A stretch of 64,000 nucleotides of DNA, from contig CP154954.1 in NCBI GenBank assembly GCA_039621445.1, positions 41,471,572-41,535,571 of the forward strand. Reading direction: 5' to 3'. This document shows positions 1 to 10,511 of this stretch, piece by piece (the stretch's first letter is position 1; each line of letters opens with the position of its first letter). The translations under genes were made by a program, and so were the position numbers. The stretch is from Euglena gracilis. Taxonomy: Eukaryota > Euglenida > Euglenophyceae > Euglenales. The notes under the pieces are model-generated. The model made no database searches. It was not told where the DNA came from and worked only from the letters and a program-made list of their open reading frames with translations.

Positions 1-210
1 TTCGAGGACAGGGCTCCCCATCCCATCCCCATCAATGCCAGGGGGCGACGTGGGCCAGGCAGCAGCCGCACACCCAACACGATGCCTGCGAAGAAGAAGG
101 CACCGCTGGCCAATACAGTGGCGTTCCCAAGACACAGCGGTGGGACTGGCTCCCTAGAAAGCCATTCAATGCAGCCCATTTTCAGGGGAAAGTTTTTTTC
201 ACAAAGTGCA
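1..210 (-). CDS. Candidate exon, small glycine-rich membrane protein (copy 1, cut by window edge)
   Basis: Read on the minus strand from an ATG at 210 this encodes a hydrophobic stretch (ASGAFFFAGIVLGVRLL), a basic turn (PGPRRP) and a second glycine-zipper stretch (LALMGMGWGAL). It runs off the window edge. It is the counterpart of 24919-25233 and differs by a few substitutions (V to I in the first helix; RS to PP before it). See that entry for the possible Mic10-like identity. Confidence 0.3.
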
Positions 211-486
211 GAGATCCATTTTTCTCAGCAGCTTCAGCAAACCAGTCCCTTGAAGGTGCAATACAATTACACGACCAATCATGGTTCACCTACCTCCCCT
301 GGGTACGAACAGCAAATGCAAGTGAATGCAGGTTTGAGAGTGCCATAATATTACCAAGGTTGGTGTGCATTTGTCTTTTGTGTGTGTTTGCGCCTTTGCC
401 GTGAATGTGCATGTGAATGCCGGGGGGGTGTGGGTGGGTGGGTCTTGTGGATGGCTCATTGCGGGAAATTGGCCATGGGACTTTTG

Positions 487-600
487 GTGGTCGCTCGGGA
501 CCGGTAGCTAGCGACCGGTCGCTAGCGACCGTTGGTCATGGTCGACCGACCATTGGTGGTCGCTAGCGACCGGTCGCTAGCGACCGGTCGCTACCACCAA
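487..600. repeat. Subterminal palindrome cluster, left end of the 1.08-kb transposon
   Basis: Head-to-tail copies of the perfect palindrome GGTCGCTAGCGACC, some degenerate, directly inside the left terminal inverted repeat. The same cluster recurs at 1389-1503 inside the right end. By analogy with other DNA transposons these could be transposase-binding sites (inference). Confidence 0.8.
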
Positions 601-700
601 TATTTCGACCACCCCCCCCCCTTCAGAAAATTTTTCACCCCCCCCCCCCCAATAGGATTTTATTGCAAAACCCCCAAGTTGTACTGCAAAACGATGCTAC

Positions 701-1275
701 CAGGGCCAGGCGCGGATGTAATGCCACGCGCAGTCCTAAGGCGCCTTTGGTCGTCTGACGGGGGGGGTGGTGGGGGGGTGCGGGGGGGGGCCTGCCGCCC
801 CCCCAAGCACCCCCCGGCCCCCCCCCCCCGCCCTCCAATAACAAAATCCCTTCCGGGGGGTAACCGACCCAGGGCCATGCGCGCATGTAGTGCCACGCGC
901 ACGGTAAACAAAACAGTCCTAAGGCGCCTTCGGCGCCCTTGGTCGTCTAGCGGGGGGGGGGGCTGCCGCCCCCCCCCCCCCGCACCCCCCCCCCCGCCCT
1001 CCAATAACAAAATCCCTTCCGGGGGGTAACCGACCCAGGGCCATGCGCGCATGTAGTGCCACGCGCACGGTAAACAAAACAGTCCTAAGGCGCCTTCGGC
1101 GCCCTTGGTCGTCTAGCGGGGGGGGGGGGCTGCCGCCCCCCCCCCCCCCCCCCCCCCCCCCGCCCTCCAATAACAAAATCCCTTCCGGGGGTAACCGACC
1201 CAGGGCCATGCGCGCATGTAATGCCACGCGCACCGTAAACAAAACAGTCCTAAGGCGCCTTCGTGCAAGATCCTA
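701..1275. repeat. Tandem repeat, unit about 166 bp
   Basis: Four units start at CAGGGCC at 701, 870, 1035 and 1201 (periods 169, 165, 166). Each carries CCACGCGCA, AGTCCTAAGGCGCC, a G-run/C-run inversion and CAATAACAAAATCCCTTCC. Length variation lies in the homopolymers. Reading frames through it are proline/glycine-rich translations of G/C runs and are not taken as genes. Confidence 0.85.
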
Positions 1276-1388
1276 AAAGCAGAAAAAGGAATTTTTGATA
1301 TAAAATTTCATGTTTTTCTCTGAGGGAAATTTTTCCTTCACAGGGGGGGGGGGCTTAAAAATCTTCTGAGGGGGGGGGGGTCGAATTA

Positions 1389-1503
1389 TTGGTGGTCGCT
1401 ACCGACCCGCCGCTCCCACCACCACCGGTCGCTAGCGACCGGTCGCCAGAATTCGGTCGCTAGCGACCATGGTCGCTAGCGACCGGTCGCTAGCGACCAC
1501 CAA
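1389..1503. repeat. Subterminal palindrome cluster, right end of the 1.08-kb transposon
   Basis: GGTCGCTAGCGACC palindromes repeated up to the right terminal inverted repeat, mirroring 487-600. Confidence 0.8.
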
Positions 1504-1539
1504 AAGTCACATGGCCAATCTCCCGCTCGGAGCCGATGC

Positions 1540-1603
1540 CTTTGATAGCATGAAATGTTGGCAGGCTCGCACTCCAGGCAAGGCGCATACAATTCATCCT
1601 CGT
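1540..1603 (-). CDS. Candidate exon, Cys-containing acidic peptide (copy 1)
   Basis: After a good minus-strand acceptor (TCCCCCGCAG) the reading ADEDELYAPCLECEPANISC is open and protein-like. Copy 2 has the same exon near 25516-25579 with E to D. No clear GT donor follows, and another frame is also open, so frame and end are uncertain. Family not recognised. Confidence 0.2.
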
Positions 1604-2328
1604 CTGCGGGGGACACCAGCAACGTGGGCAGCGCCACCGGCTGGGGCGAGGGGTCCCCGGAGACCCGCCCGGGCAGGCAGCCCATGGATGGAGGTGGAGA
1701 CACGGCAACGCCCCCAAATAACATAATGCAGCACCACGCCCAACTCTATGGAGATTTTGTGCCTGTTATTTTGGGGGGGCGCCCAAAAGAAAGCCTGGGA
1801 GGGGAACATTTGAACAAAATTATCCAAACTTAAAAATCACCACAAAATGCTTCACCAATTCCTCCAGATCTTATTTTTTTTTGCAATATTCAAACCTAAC
1901 GGGGTTTGGAACTTGTAAAAGCTCAATGTCATCCATTTCTGTGTTTTTTGATTTATCCCGTGATTTTTCCACCCGGTTCCCTTTGTCTGCACCATAGTGT
2001 GGAAGGGGGGCATTAATTGGGCAGCCAAAGTCTATCCTAAGGATGGGGTATCGTTTGTGGTAGGGGTGGTATTTTGGAGACCATTGGGGGTTTTCATGAG
2101 AAGGTTACCCTACCCCATGACTGTAGGTTGACTTGACTCCGGCTTCGCTACCACCAAAACTTTTCAGATGTGTTTGAATGGTCCACAAAAAACACCACCC
2201 TGGCGACGGTGGTGTTTGGGGTTTGTTTTGGGAATTGACCACTGCCTGGGTTGTGTTGTGTTGTGTTGCCCAAAAAGCGGCAAAACCTCTGAACCAGAAA
2301 AATGAAAACGTACCCCAGGACGGCCTAC

Positions 2329-2414
2329 CGGATGGATTAGACAGCATGCGTCCGTGGCCTGCCCGGCGGCTGTGGCTCAGGTCGGCCTCCGGAGCTCCGA
2401 CGACCTTCGTGGGC
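2329..2414 (-). CDS. Candidate exon (copy 1), unidentified
   Basis: An 86-bp minus-strand island between acceptor CCCGTCGCAG and donor GTAGGCC. It reads PTKVVGAPEADLSHSRRAGH then GRMLSNPS. The duplicated copy at 26332-26417 keeps both splice sites and the frame. Family not recognised. Confidence 0.3.
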
Positions 2415-2713
2415 CTGCGACGGGCGCAGCCACAGGATACCTGTTGGCCTGTTCCCCGAGGGCATTGTGGATGGCTGACCGCCACCCAGGCCCCCCCTCA
2501 CACCATACCATGGGGTGCCTGGGGTTCCCGGTAGCCCTACGAGAGCCTGCCAGTCCTGTACGTGGTATGGGAACCGCTCAGCAAGGAAAATGGATCCGAA
2601 GCCAAAGCGCGACACAGTGAAAAACAAGTTGTTTCTGCTGTGTTGAACGCTTTCTTCCTTGCATTCCTCCCCCCTCCCCCTCCCGGAGGGCAGAGCTGTG
2701 GGCACACCGGGAC

Positions 2714-2859
2714 CGGCCCGGCCGGGGGTTCGCCAGGCGGCGGAGGTCGCGGACCCGCACGGCCCCGGCGGCCCCACCGTCGCCCCCGCCGACGGCGGCG
2801 GCCGGGAGGGGCCGGGCCGCGGCCCGGGGGTTGCGGTGCCGGAGCTCCGCGGCGGCCGG
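2714..2859 (-). CDS. Candidate exon (copy 1), Ala/Arg-rich
   Basis: A very GC-rich minus-strand island after acceptor GACCGCTCGCAG, reading AAAELRHRNPRAAARPLPAA and ending RVRDLRRLANPRPG before a GTCCCGG donor. Copy 2 (26717-26862) differs by one R to H change. Possible function unknown. Confidence 0.35.
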
Positions 2860-3028
2860 CTGCGAGCGGTCCCCCAAGTTGAAAAAAGGGCTGTGGGAAG
2901 AAGGTGGTTTGGTCCCCCAGCAGATCAATGCGGGCCGGGTATGGGTGGTGTGGGACCGGCACCCTCTGGTCCAGCAGGGGGGCTGGGGGGACACCCTCTT
3001 GTACACCTAACCGGCTCCCCTTCCTCTG

Positions 3029-5700
3029 TCTTGGGAGTCCGAAAGCGATGGCCACGGACCCTGGCAGACAGTGGTCAGAAGACCCGAAAGGGGCAGAAGC
3101 AACAACCAGCAGGCCACTACGGCCATTGGCGCCAGGGCCATTGGGGCCAACATTATGCCAGGTACACCAATCCCTTGTTCAAGCTGGGCCATTGCGGCCA
3201 GAACAGCAACTGGGCCATGGCGGCCACAACAGCAATGGCCATGGCGGCCGATGGAAGGCCAGGGTGGCCAACAATACCAAGGCCAGGGTGGCCGATTCCA
3301 CAAACAGATGCCCAGTGGCAGGGGCAGGACAGGTCCACAACCCCCCCAACCATTTATTCATCACAAACCCAATCAGGGGAAAAGGATTGGCCCCCAGAGG
3401 CCTCCCAAGATTTTCAATGGGCATGGCGCCCAAGATCAAAGAGAAGTCAATGGGGACATCAAGAAGGCCAGCGGGGCCAGAATTATCATCAAGGCCACTG
3501 GGGCCATTGTCATTCTTATCAAGGCCATTGGGCCCAACACCATCCTCAACAACGACAAATTCAAGGCCACTGGGGCCATCAATTATCAGAAGGGGAGAAC
3601 CCCCAGAAGCTAAAAGGCTGTCCCCCAGCAGGGGGTTTCAATGTACGGTGGCAGCCCCAGGAGGATGCTCCCACAGGGGCAGTGGAGGACAAGGGGGCAA
3701 CCCCCCCCTCAAAATTCTTTGTCAATGCCCATGGCAGGGGCAAACCAAAACAAGGGGGAGACCCAAAATGGGGCCCCTATGGTATGTCAATCGGCAACGC
3801 CAATGACGAAGTGGAGGATCAGAGAGTCTGTGAGCAGAGCATGCACACCCCCCCAGCCACCTTCAGAGAATACTCAATCCCTAGTGGCACCAGGGGTGCG
3901 ATGTCCAACACCCCCCACCCAGCACCCAGAAAATCATCTAGTTGGGAAAATACACTCCATGGAGGAAAAATGGGGAGACACCCCCCTGTACCAAAGACTT
4001 CAGAAAAGTCTAAAATGGTGGACAAAAAATACCCCCCAGCAACATGTCAATTGATAGAAAATGGAATTCAACCCCCCTGGGTGAATCCCCCAAAATTGTC
4101 CACCCACCCAAAACCCAGAGCCAACCTAGACCTGAACCAGGCAGAAAAAATCCTGTTGGATTACGAAAAAACTGGGGCAGTGAAACGAGTTTGGGACTCA
4201 AAAACCCAGCATTTGATCCCATGGTTTTTAATTTCAAAACCAGAAGGGGGAACAACCAAGTGGAGAATGATCAGCGACTGCAGAGAAATAAATCAGCAGT
4301 TTCAAGTAAAACCTTTCAAGCTGGATCATATCCAGCACATTTTTCCAGTTTTGGAAAAAGGCCACTGGGCAGCAAAAATAGACCTAAAGGATGCCTATTT
4401 TCATATTCCATTACGTCCAGGCGTAAGGCCATTTTTAAGGCATCAGGTGGGGGGCAGACCTGGGAATTTCAAACAGGCTGCTTTGGGCTAAATGTAATGC
4501 CCCAAATTTCATGTCAGTGACGAAAACGTTCGAAAAGCTGTGGAGAAAAAGAGGCATCCAGGTGTTTATTTACCTGGACGACATTTTGCTGGTGGCCCCC
4601 ACCCAAAGCACATTTGCAAAATCACCTGAACAGAGTTGTCAAAGATTTGCTGTATTCTGGGTTCAAAATCAATGTAAAAAGTCCACCCTCCAGCCCACAC
4701 AAGTGGTAACCCATCTGGGTTTTCAACTGAACTACCAGGAAGGAAAGCTACAGGTGCCACCCCTGAAAGTCAAAACCATAAAAAAGGAGCTGGGAAAAAT
4801 CGTGAAAAAAGATTACATGCCAAAAAGGCAGTTGGCTGCCATTTTGGGCCAAATAAGATGCAACCTAATGGCCCTGCCCTTTTTAAGGGCTTTTACAGAC
4901 ACCCTGGCAATTTTTTTCGTGGCAAAGTCCACAGCCCCTTGGGACTCAAAACACCCCATTTTCCAGGAAATCAAAGCCCAATCAAGGGAAATAAAAATTC
5001 TCCTGGACACCTGGGGGGGCAGACCCTTCCCCCAAAATGCAACCAGAATGTTGCACTCAGACAGCAGCACCCATTCCTGGGGGGGGCTAGACATCCACAC
5101 AGGAGAAATTGTGCAGGAATTTTGGAGAAAAGACTCCATTTTGCACATCAATGTAAAGGAGCTCAGTGCAGCAATCAGCACTGTGAAAAGTTTGAGCAAA
5201 CCTGGGGAAACCGTTTCCTTTTCAGTGGACAACCAGGTAATTTACTTTTACCTAACAAAAGGTGGGGGCAGAAAGGACCCCTTCAACAAATGCTAAGACC
5301 ATTTTTCAAGTGGTGCATGGAGCACCAAGTAAACCTCCAAGTCAACTGGGTGCCTTCAAAGGAATGCCTAGCAGACCCCATCAGCAGGTGGGAAATGGAC
5401 AGGGGGGATTATTCTTTAGACCCCCAACTTTTTCAATGGCTCAGACAGCAGTTCAAAGATTTCATAAATCTGGAAACAGATTTATTTGCCTCACCAGGCA
5501 ACAAAAAACTGCCCAAATTTGTTGCCAGGTGGCCCCATTGGGAATCTACAGCGGTAAATGCATTACAATGTCCACTGGACAACATGGGGGATCTTTATGC
5601 AAACCCCCCAGTTCAATAATTCAAAAATTTTTACCAGGTTGAAAATGTATCCCCAGACCAAAGTTTTGATGGTCACCCCCTACTGGGATTCAGCCACACG
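3029..5700 (+). pseudogene. Gag-like region plus reverse transcriptase/RNase H, frameshifted
   Basis: About 3029-4060 encodes a Gln/Gly/Trp-rich (GHWGQ-like) Gag-type region. The reverse transcriptase starts near 4120: WFLISKPEGGTTKWRMISDC (about 4220-4280), KIDLKDAYFHI (motif A, about 4374-4407), FGLNVMPQ (motif B) and YLDDILLVA (motif C, about 4571-4597). RNase H follows: LHSDSSTHSWGG, NVKELSAA, FSVDNQ, and WVPSKECLADPISR with the ADxxSR ending typical of DIRS-type RNase H, then DLFAS and a LYANPP segment. The frame changes at least near 4410-4440, 4500-4510, 4610-4690, 5280 and 5600, so no intact protein is made. The strand matches the recombinase downstream. Confidence 0.8.
3110..3600 (+). 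repeat. GGCCA-rich degenerate repeats in the Gag-like region
   Basis: Short motifs of the type AAGGCCACTGGGGCCAT and AGGCCAGGGTGGCCAA recur many times. As a result all three forward frames stay open here (HWGQ-, ATGAI- and GQGG-rich translations), so the true frame is only inferred from continuity with the reverse transcriptase. Confidence 0.6.
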
Positions 5701-6344
5701 GTGGCCCCAATTAATAAAAATGAAAGTATCAGGGACCCCCTGCCTGAAAATCACCCCCTACAGGGGTATGTTCACCAATTGCAGGGGGGAACAAATGCCA
5801 CCCCCCAGGTGGCCCCTGCTTTGCATGATTTGCTCAGGCAAATTTTGGAGGGGAAACAAATTCAGTTTAAAACCATTGAAGATTTCCTGGGGAAAAACCC
5901 CAGTTTAAAGGGTTATCAGAGTGCTTTTGCACTTCTGTGGGTAATTTTGGAAGAAATGGGGGTGCCCCCCCCTGAATCCACCACTGGCCAAGTGGCTGAC
6001 GCTTTAATACAATTATTCCAATTTTCCAAGGCCCAAGCCCGTAATGCCTATGGTGCAATGCTTTTGCTTCCTGGGTTTGGTGGGCTGAGATTCCACACTC
6101 TGTTAACCCCCTACAAGAGGCTTTGTAACCAAAAACTTGGAGAAGTATGGGGCATTTTGGGATCCCCTCCCAATCCTCCTGGGGCTGGCAAAGGCGCACT
6201 GATGCCCACTGATATTTGTACATTGCGAACACAACTGATTTTTCGTTCACGCATCCTCTGTTTATACCGATCCTCAGATTTGGCACAAGTCAAACGAACC
6301 ACCAGTGTGTTGGGTAGGGCACCCTACATCAAGATTAAGCGTAA
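5701..6344 (+). pseudogene. Tyrosine recombinase, N-terminal part (split by LTR element)
   Basis: An open frame overlapping the end of the RNase H region. It contains a helical N-terminal part (FSKAQARNAYGAMLLLPGF) and the first catalytic arginine box, RILCLYRSSDLAQV, with the Arg codon at 6268-6270. The frame runs straight into the left LTR at 6345. The remaining catalytic residues (HxxR, Tyr) lie 6.4 kb downstream in 12726-13255. Tyrosine recombinases insert DIRS-type DNA circles into the genome. Confidence 0.8.
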
Positions 6345-6855
6345 TGAAAACCATTTCTTGGTTCGAAGTTTTTGCGAATCCTTCGGCCTCGGCTGTTTTT
6401 TGAGGCGGCCGCCGGGCTTCGAAGCCTAACTTTTCAATCTTTTTCTTTTTGTCTTTGGGCTTTTTCCCTTGATCATTGAAATCCATTTATTCTTCAAATC
6501 ATTGTTCTTGCATGCACAATCAATTGATTTTTTTTGTAGTTTTGTATCAGTGCATTGGTTGGGTAAAGAACCCTGTGTGTGAGATTGGTTTGAAATTTAT
6601 GGGCTCGAGTGGGGACTTTCTTAGGTTAATTAGGGAAAATTGGCAAATCCTAGTGTGGAAAATAGGTCGGCCGGTCTTCAAAATTTCAAAGAATCGACCC
6701 AGCAAGGTCAAAAATTGAGTTCAGGCTTTCAAGCCGAAGCATAATAATCTTTTCCCTGGGTTAAATTCGACTGAAAACCAAAAAGTGGTATTTCAGTGAC
6801 TTTCGGCCCCACTCAGGCAAATTTTGGCCAATTTTTGGGTTAGGACCCCTTTACG
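6345..6855 (-). repeat. 3' LTR (left copy)
   Basis: 511 bp, about 97.5% identical to 12215-12725. Begins TGAAAACC on the plus strand and ends CCCTTTACG; the terminal G is a mutation of the A in the other copy. Confidence 0.9.
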
Positions 6856-6866
6856 CTCCCCCACTT
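6856..6866 (-). other. Polypurine tract
   Basis: The minus strand reads AAGTGGGGGAG, purine-rich apart from one T, directly upstream of the 3' LTR. This is the expected primer site for plus-strand DNA synthesis. Confidence 0.65.
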
Positions 6867-7771
6867 AGAAAAATATCGGGGAGATTTTAAAAAACGTAAG
6901 TAAAAAAGAAGGGGTCCGCACAAAAGAAACAATTTGGTTTGCGAAAAAAAGGGGTATGTGTGCGGTTGGTAAGAGCAACGAGGGGGGGGGGGCAGCCCAA
7001 AGCGCCACGCCTTACCCCATGCGAGTGATGGTGGGGGGGGGGCAGCCCAACGGGCCACACCGCACCCCGGGGGGAGATGGTGCAACGGTGCAACAGGTTG
7101 GTGCGGAAAATCGGTGTGGGGCAACGGTGCGTGGGCAACGGTGCGGCGCTACTCAGCTGCGTACGCCGCCGCCGCAACCGCCGCCTCCCACTCGAGGTGG
7201 TTGCCACGGTACCGCGTATGCGTGAGTCGTGTGTTCACAATCACAATATGGTATGCGGTTTTTGTCCACACACCACACAACACTCATGCTTAGAATGACA
7301 CTTTGCGCGCACCCAAGGCGGGTCGGGTTGCAACTACGAAAGTTGCACGCCGAGCCACAATGGGGCCGAGGCATGGTTTCGCGTTTCCAACCCTTGCGAA
7401 CCGTTTTTTTTCTTGACCAACCGTCATTCAAGAAATCTGGGGGTTTGATAAGCTAGCTTTCCATCCAGGATTCTTTCTCTTGAGGAGCAAAATACTTCTA
7501 TTTTGTTGGTTGGGATCCCTTTTTTGTTGTGGGGGTTTTGCTTAGTCCCTTTTTAAGGAGCAAATTACCCTCTTTTTTTGATACGCTGCAGCTTTTTTAT
7601 TGGGAGGATTGTTGAATTTTGTGATCTGTTGCTTGTCGCGACCAAACACCAAAAATAAGAATCAACGAAAACAACCCCGCAAACCGCGGGATTGGTTCCC
7701 CGCAATGACAATTCATCACTTTTCCCACAACCGTAACGGGAATGTGACTTACGGCCGTTTTTGTGGGGGGG
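6867..7771. other. LTR element interior without recognisable gene
   Basis: Contains G-runs and a GC-rich patch (7010-7230) with several short open frames on both strands, none recognised or continuous with the Gag-like pieces. Confidence 0.5.
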
Positions 7772-8833
7772 TCACATCAACCTGTGCCCTCCCGGGCCGT
7801 CTCTCAAATCTTGGCCCAAATTTCCACCTCTTAGAGGAAAAATGCGCTTGGAAAATCTGTCCACCTTTTGCTTTTCATAAAGCAAATCCAAATCTGTGAA
7901 ATTCTCACCTCCTTGCCATTCCAAAAATTGTTCCTCCGAAACCAGAATTTCTTGGGGGGTACCTACGGGAGCCTCACCGACGAAATCGTCGGCCATGTTC
8001 CATGCCTGGGCAAGTTTCTTTCCAAAAATTCTCTGAAAATTCTGCACACCGTCCTTTACGTGGGGGTTGGGCTCCACCTCCTCTCCGTAAATAACACCTT
8101 TAAATTCCCTGAAATTATGTCGGTATAACACATCGACTTTTCGTTGGAACGCCCCCCACTCACTCGCCTCCGAATGAGTGGGGCTCATCCCCATTTTGTT
8201 CCTTCCAACGTTATTCCTTTGTTCCACACAACACAACCCGAATGAATGAATAAGTTCCACCTCCCACACTTGCCCAATAAAAACGTCAGATTTTTTGCCT
8301 TGGGTAAAATCGGCAGACTCAAAATTTTCATTGGTCGACCGTTCAACCCATTTTTTCTTCTCTTTCCCCAGACGGGCGGAATAAAATTGAAATAATTCAC
8401 ATTTTTCCACTTGGGAAAAATGAGGGGGTGCAAAATGCGTTTCAACCCTCCCCTCTTCCTTTTCCATCTGAAAAGTGTCCACTTGTCCACCACCGTTTCC
8501 CAAAATCTGGGGTTCATCCAAATCCAAAATTCGCTTTCGTCATGGGTCATTCGTGGGGGGGTACCCTGGGGGACCAACACCAAACACTCCCCCTTTGGAA
8601 TATGCCTTTCCTCCTTCCTGCCAACCTGAAAATTGACCAAACCTGGACTCGGTATTTTTTATGTTGCGTCCCACCAAAAATGTTTCCACCAGAACGGTGA
8701 AAATGTCTTTTGGGCCCGGGGATGGTGAACTTGCACCAAAAACCCGGCCACAAACGGTTTGGCAAACCCTCCACCATTCCCCATATAGGAGTGGGCATTT
8801 TGTAGTCAAAGGGACTACATTGACAAAAATCAA
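7772..8833 (-). pseudogene. Gag-like or accessory protein of the LTR element, in-frame stop
   Basis: On the minus strand one frame runs from about 8833 to 7772, broken by one TGA near 8540. It reads like a charged soluble protein (for example FREFKGVIYGEEVEPNPHVK and LAQAWNMADDFVGEAPVG). It matches no reverse transcriptase, protease or integrase signature I know. It lies downstream of the zinc-knuckle protein in transcription order and may be part of the same polyprotein. Confidence 0.45.
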
Positions 8834-9071
8834 AATTCAAAAAAATCAGCCCTTTCAAAAATTCACGGTCCTTCATGAGGCCGTTTCGGGGAATTTTAAT
8901 GAAAATTCTGGGTGGTTGTAAAAATTGGGCGTTGGAAAGTGTCATTTTGTGCGAGAATCGGCATACTCCAAATTTCTTTCACACATGGTGGGGTCTTGAC
9001 CATATTTCTTTTTAGGAATGGATGCAAAAGTCAAGTTCACCCCCCTCCAGATTTTGTTCCCATAAAAAGCA

Positions 9072-10352
9072 TCAAAATCTTTGGTACTTTTGACCCAAAA
9101 AATCGCTGGACTTTGTCCACAAAAGTGTTTGACTGTGGCGCAAATATTTTCTGAAACAAATTTTGCGCTGGGGGCACTTGAACAAAAGTTCTGCCCCTGA
9201 ACCGTTGGCCACCACTTTTTCCTTGGGCAGTTTCCCAACATTTGTCATAAAAATTATACAATTTGGTCGTCCCGCCCCCCTTGCCTCGTCCTCCCCCCCA
9301 TGGGCATGGGGCCCAAAACTGAGTGCGGGGGGAGCTTGATTTGCATCCAGAATTTTTGCCCAACAATTAGAGGCATTATTCCCAACCTCACCACAACACT
9401 TACACGGTGCTCTGATTACACAGGTTGTGTAGTTGGGGTTTGGGAGCGGTGCTTCTTTCACCTCTGAAGAATTTTTGACAACGCCCCCCCTTCTTGAGGA
9501 TTTCTGGCAAAATTCTGAAAAATTTCTCGTTTCGCGTTTTCTGAATGAATTTGGTCCCCCCCATCCAATCGGGGGGTTGACTCGTTTCAGTGGGGGCACC
9601 TGGCCCTTTAAATTCCATCCCCCCTCCGTTTGTTCAAGACATCCATGTGCCATTCCCATGATTTGAGTGGGGGGGAAATGAAAATCGCTGGGGGAAAACA
9701 GCAATTTTTGTCCAATTGACCACCCATTGAGTGAAAGAAGCCAGTTTTTGTCCCTAGCCAACTCCGTTGTGATTTTTTCTTCGCTCTGGTTTTCATTCCT
9801 CCTTTCTTTGTGAAAAATCTGTGGAAGTTCCCGTCTTAGCACATGACAGGTGTCCGCATGAGATTTGGCAAAATTCCGAATCGTCAAAAATTCTGTCCCA
9901 AAATGTTTCCAATGATCCCCAAAAAACGTTGTTGAAAGTCTGGACAGTTTCGTTGTAAAAATCTGCCAACGAAAAGAAAATTCAGGCCTGTGACCTGAAA
10001 ATCTGTTGATTTTTGCCTCATTTTCCACCATGTCCCAAAATGGTGTACCAACAAAAATTGAAATCTGGCAACCAAAAACGGTGCCTTCCCCCATCATCCC
10101 TGCCCCTGCCACCATCCCTGTGAGCAAAATTTGCACCGGGACCCACACAGCTGGAAATTTTTCATGCGTTTCAACCGGAATTTCCAACACTCTTCGCTGG
10201 GGGGCACTCAAAAGGGGTATTGTTTGTGAGGCTGTTACTTCCAAACTTACGGAAGGAAAATCCACCATTCTGGGGGAAACAAAAAACAGAGTGAGGGGGT
10301 AAAAACTGTTGTGGGTTGGGTAATGGGAACGTGCAAAGTGTGGCTTTGCCAA
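9072..10352 (-). CDS. Gag-like protein with degenerate zinc knuckle
   Basis: The longest clean frame of the LTR element, 426 codons on the minus strand. Near codon 330 it has PCKCCGEVGNNASNCWA, i.e. C-x2-C-x4-N-x4-C: a CCHC nucleocapsid knuckle whose histidine is asparagine. N-terminal to it are basic and serine-rich segments (KSSRRGGVVKNSSEV). Position after the 5' LTR and primer site fits a nucleocapsid, but no capsid domain can be confirmed by eye. The first Met is arbitrary; the frame may continue from upstream pieces. Confidence 0.5.
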   Translation of the reverse strand: MAKPHFARSHYPTHNSFYPLTLFFVSPRMVDFPSVSLEVTASQTIPLLSAPQRRVLEIPVETHEKFPAVWVPVQILLTGMVAGAGMMGEGTVFGCQISIFVGTPFWDMVENEAKINRFSGHRPEFSFRWQIFTTKLSRLSTTFFGDHWKHFGTEFLTIRNFAKSHADTCHVLRRELPQIFHKERRNENQSEEKITTELARDKNWLLSLNGWSIGQKLLFSPSDFHFPPTQIMGMAHGCLEQTEGGWNLKGQVPPLKRVNPPIGWGGPNSFRKRETRNFSEFCQKSSRRGGVVKNSSEVKEAPLPNPNYTTCVIRAPCKCCGEVGNNASNCWAKILDANQAPPALSFGPHAHGGEDEARGAGRPNCIIFMTNVGKLPKEKVVANGSGAELLFKCPQRKICFRKYLRHSQTLLWTKSSDFLGQKYQRF

Positions 10353-10511
10353 CAGGGGGTAGAGACCACCTTATGGTGCTCCTCCCCTTTGGGCAAGACC
10401 TCCACTTCGGCACTGTTGCCCAAAAACGCCGCTCCCCCTACCTCTGGGCCTAGGTTGCCCGAGTAGGGAGCGACGGGGGGATGTTTTGAAATTTTTCGAA
10501 AACCAACCCAC

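Larger units (their letters stand above)
453..1534. mobile_element. 1.08-kb DNA transposon with 43-bp terminal inverted repeats (non-autonomous)
   Basis: Both ends read GGCTC...GCGGGA.ATTGGCCATG.GACTTTTGGTGGTCGCT inward, with about 5 mismatches in 43 bp. The element is flanked by GAT on each side (450-452 and 1535-1537). The second duplication copy is uninterrupted at this point (near 25500-25515), giving a natural empty site. Inside are palindrome clusters next to both ends and a tandem repeat in the middle. No transposase is visible. The superfamily is not assigned: a 3-bp duplication with GGCTC ends is not diagnostic. Confidence 0.85.
1..3015. repeat. Segmental duplication, copy 1
   Basis: This stretch matches 25055-27018 almost base for base, with scattered substitutions and small indels (for example about 36 bases near 25732 absent here). 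Similarity starts at the window edge and stops abruptly after 3015, where the DIRS-like retroelement begins. The only large difference is the transposon at 453-1534. Both copies keep the same minus-strand exon candidates, so the duplication probably copied part of a gene. Confidence 0.9.

Noticed and set aside
532-1276. Overlapping proline/glycine-rich open frames on both strands
   Set aside because: They are translations of G and C homopolymers within a tandem repeat inside a transposon; frames change between units.
9072-10352. Host zinc-finger gene
   Set aside because: It lies inside an LTR-bounded element, is in the element's transcription orientation, and its single knuckle is Gag-type.
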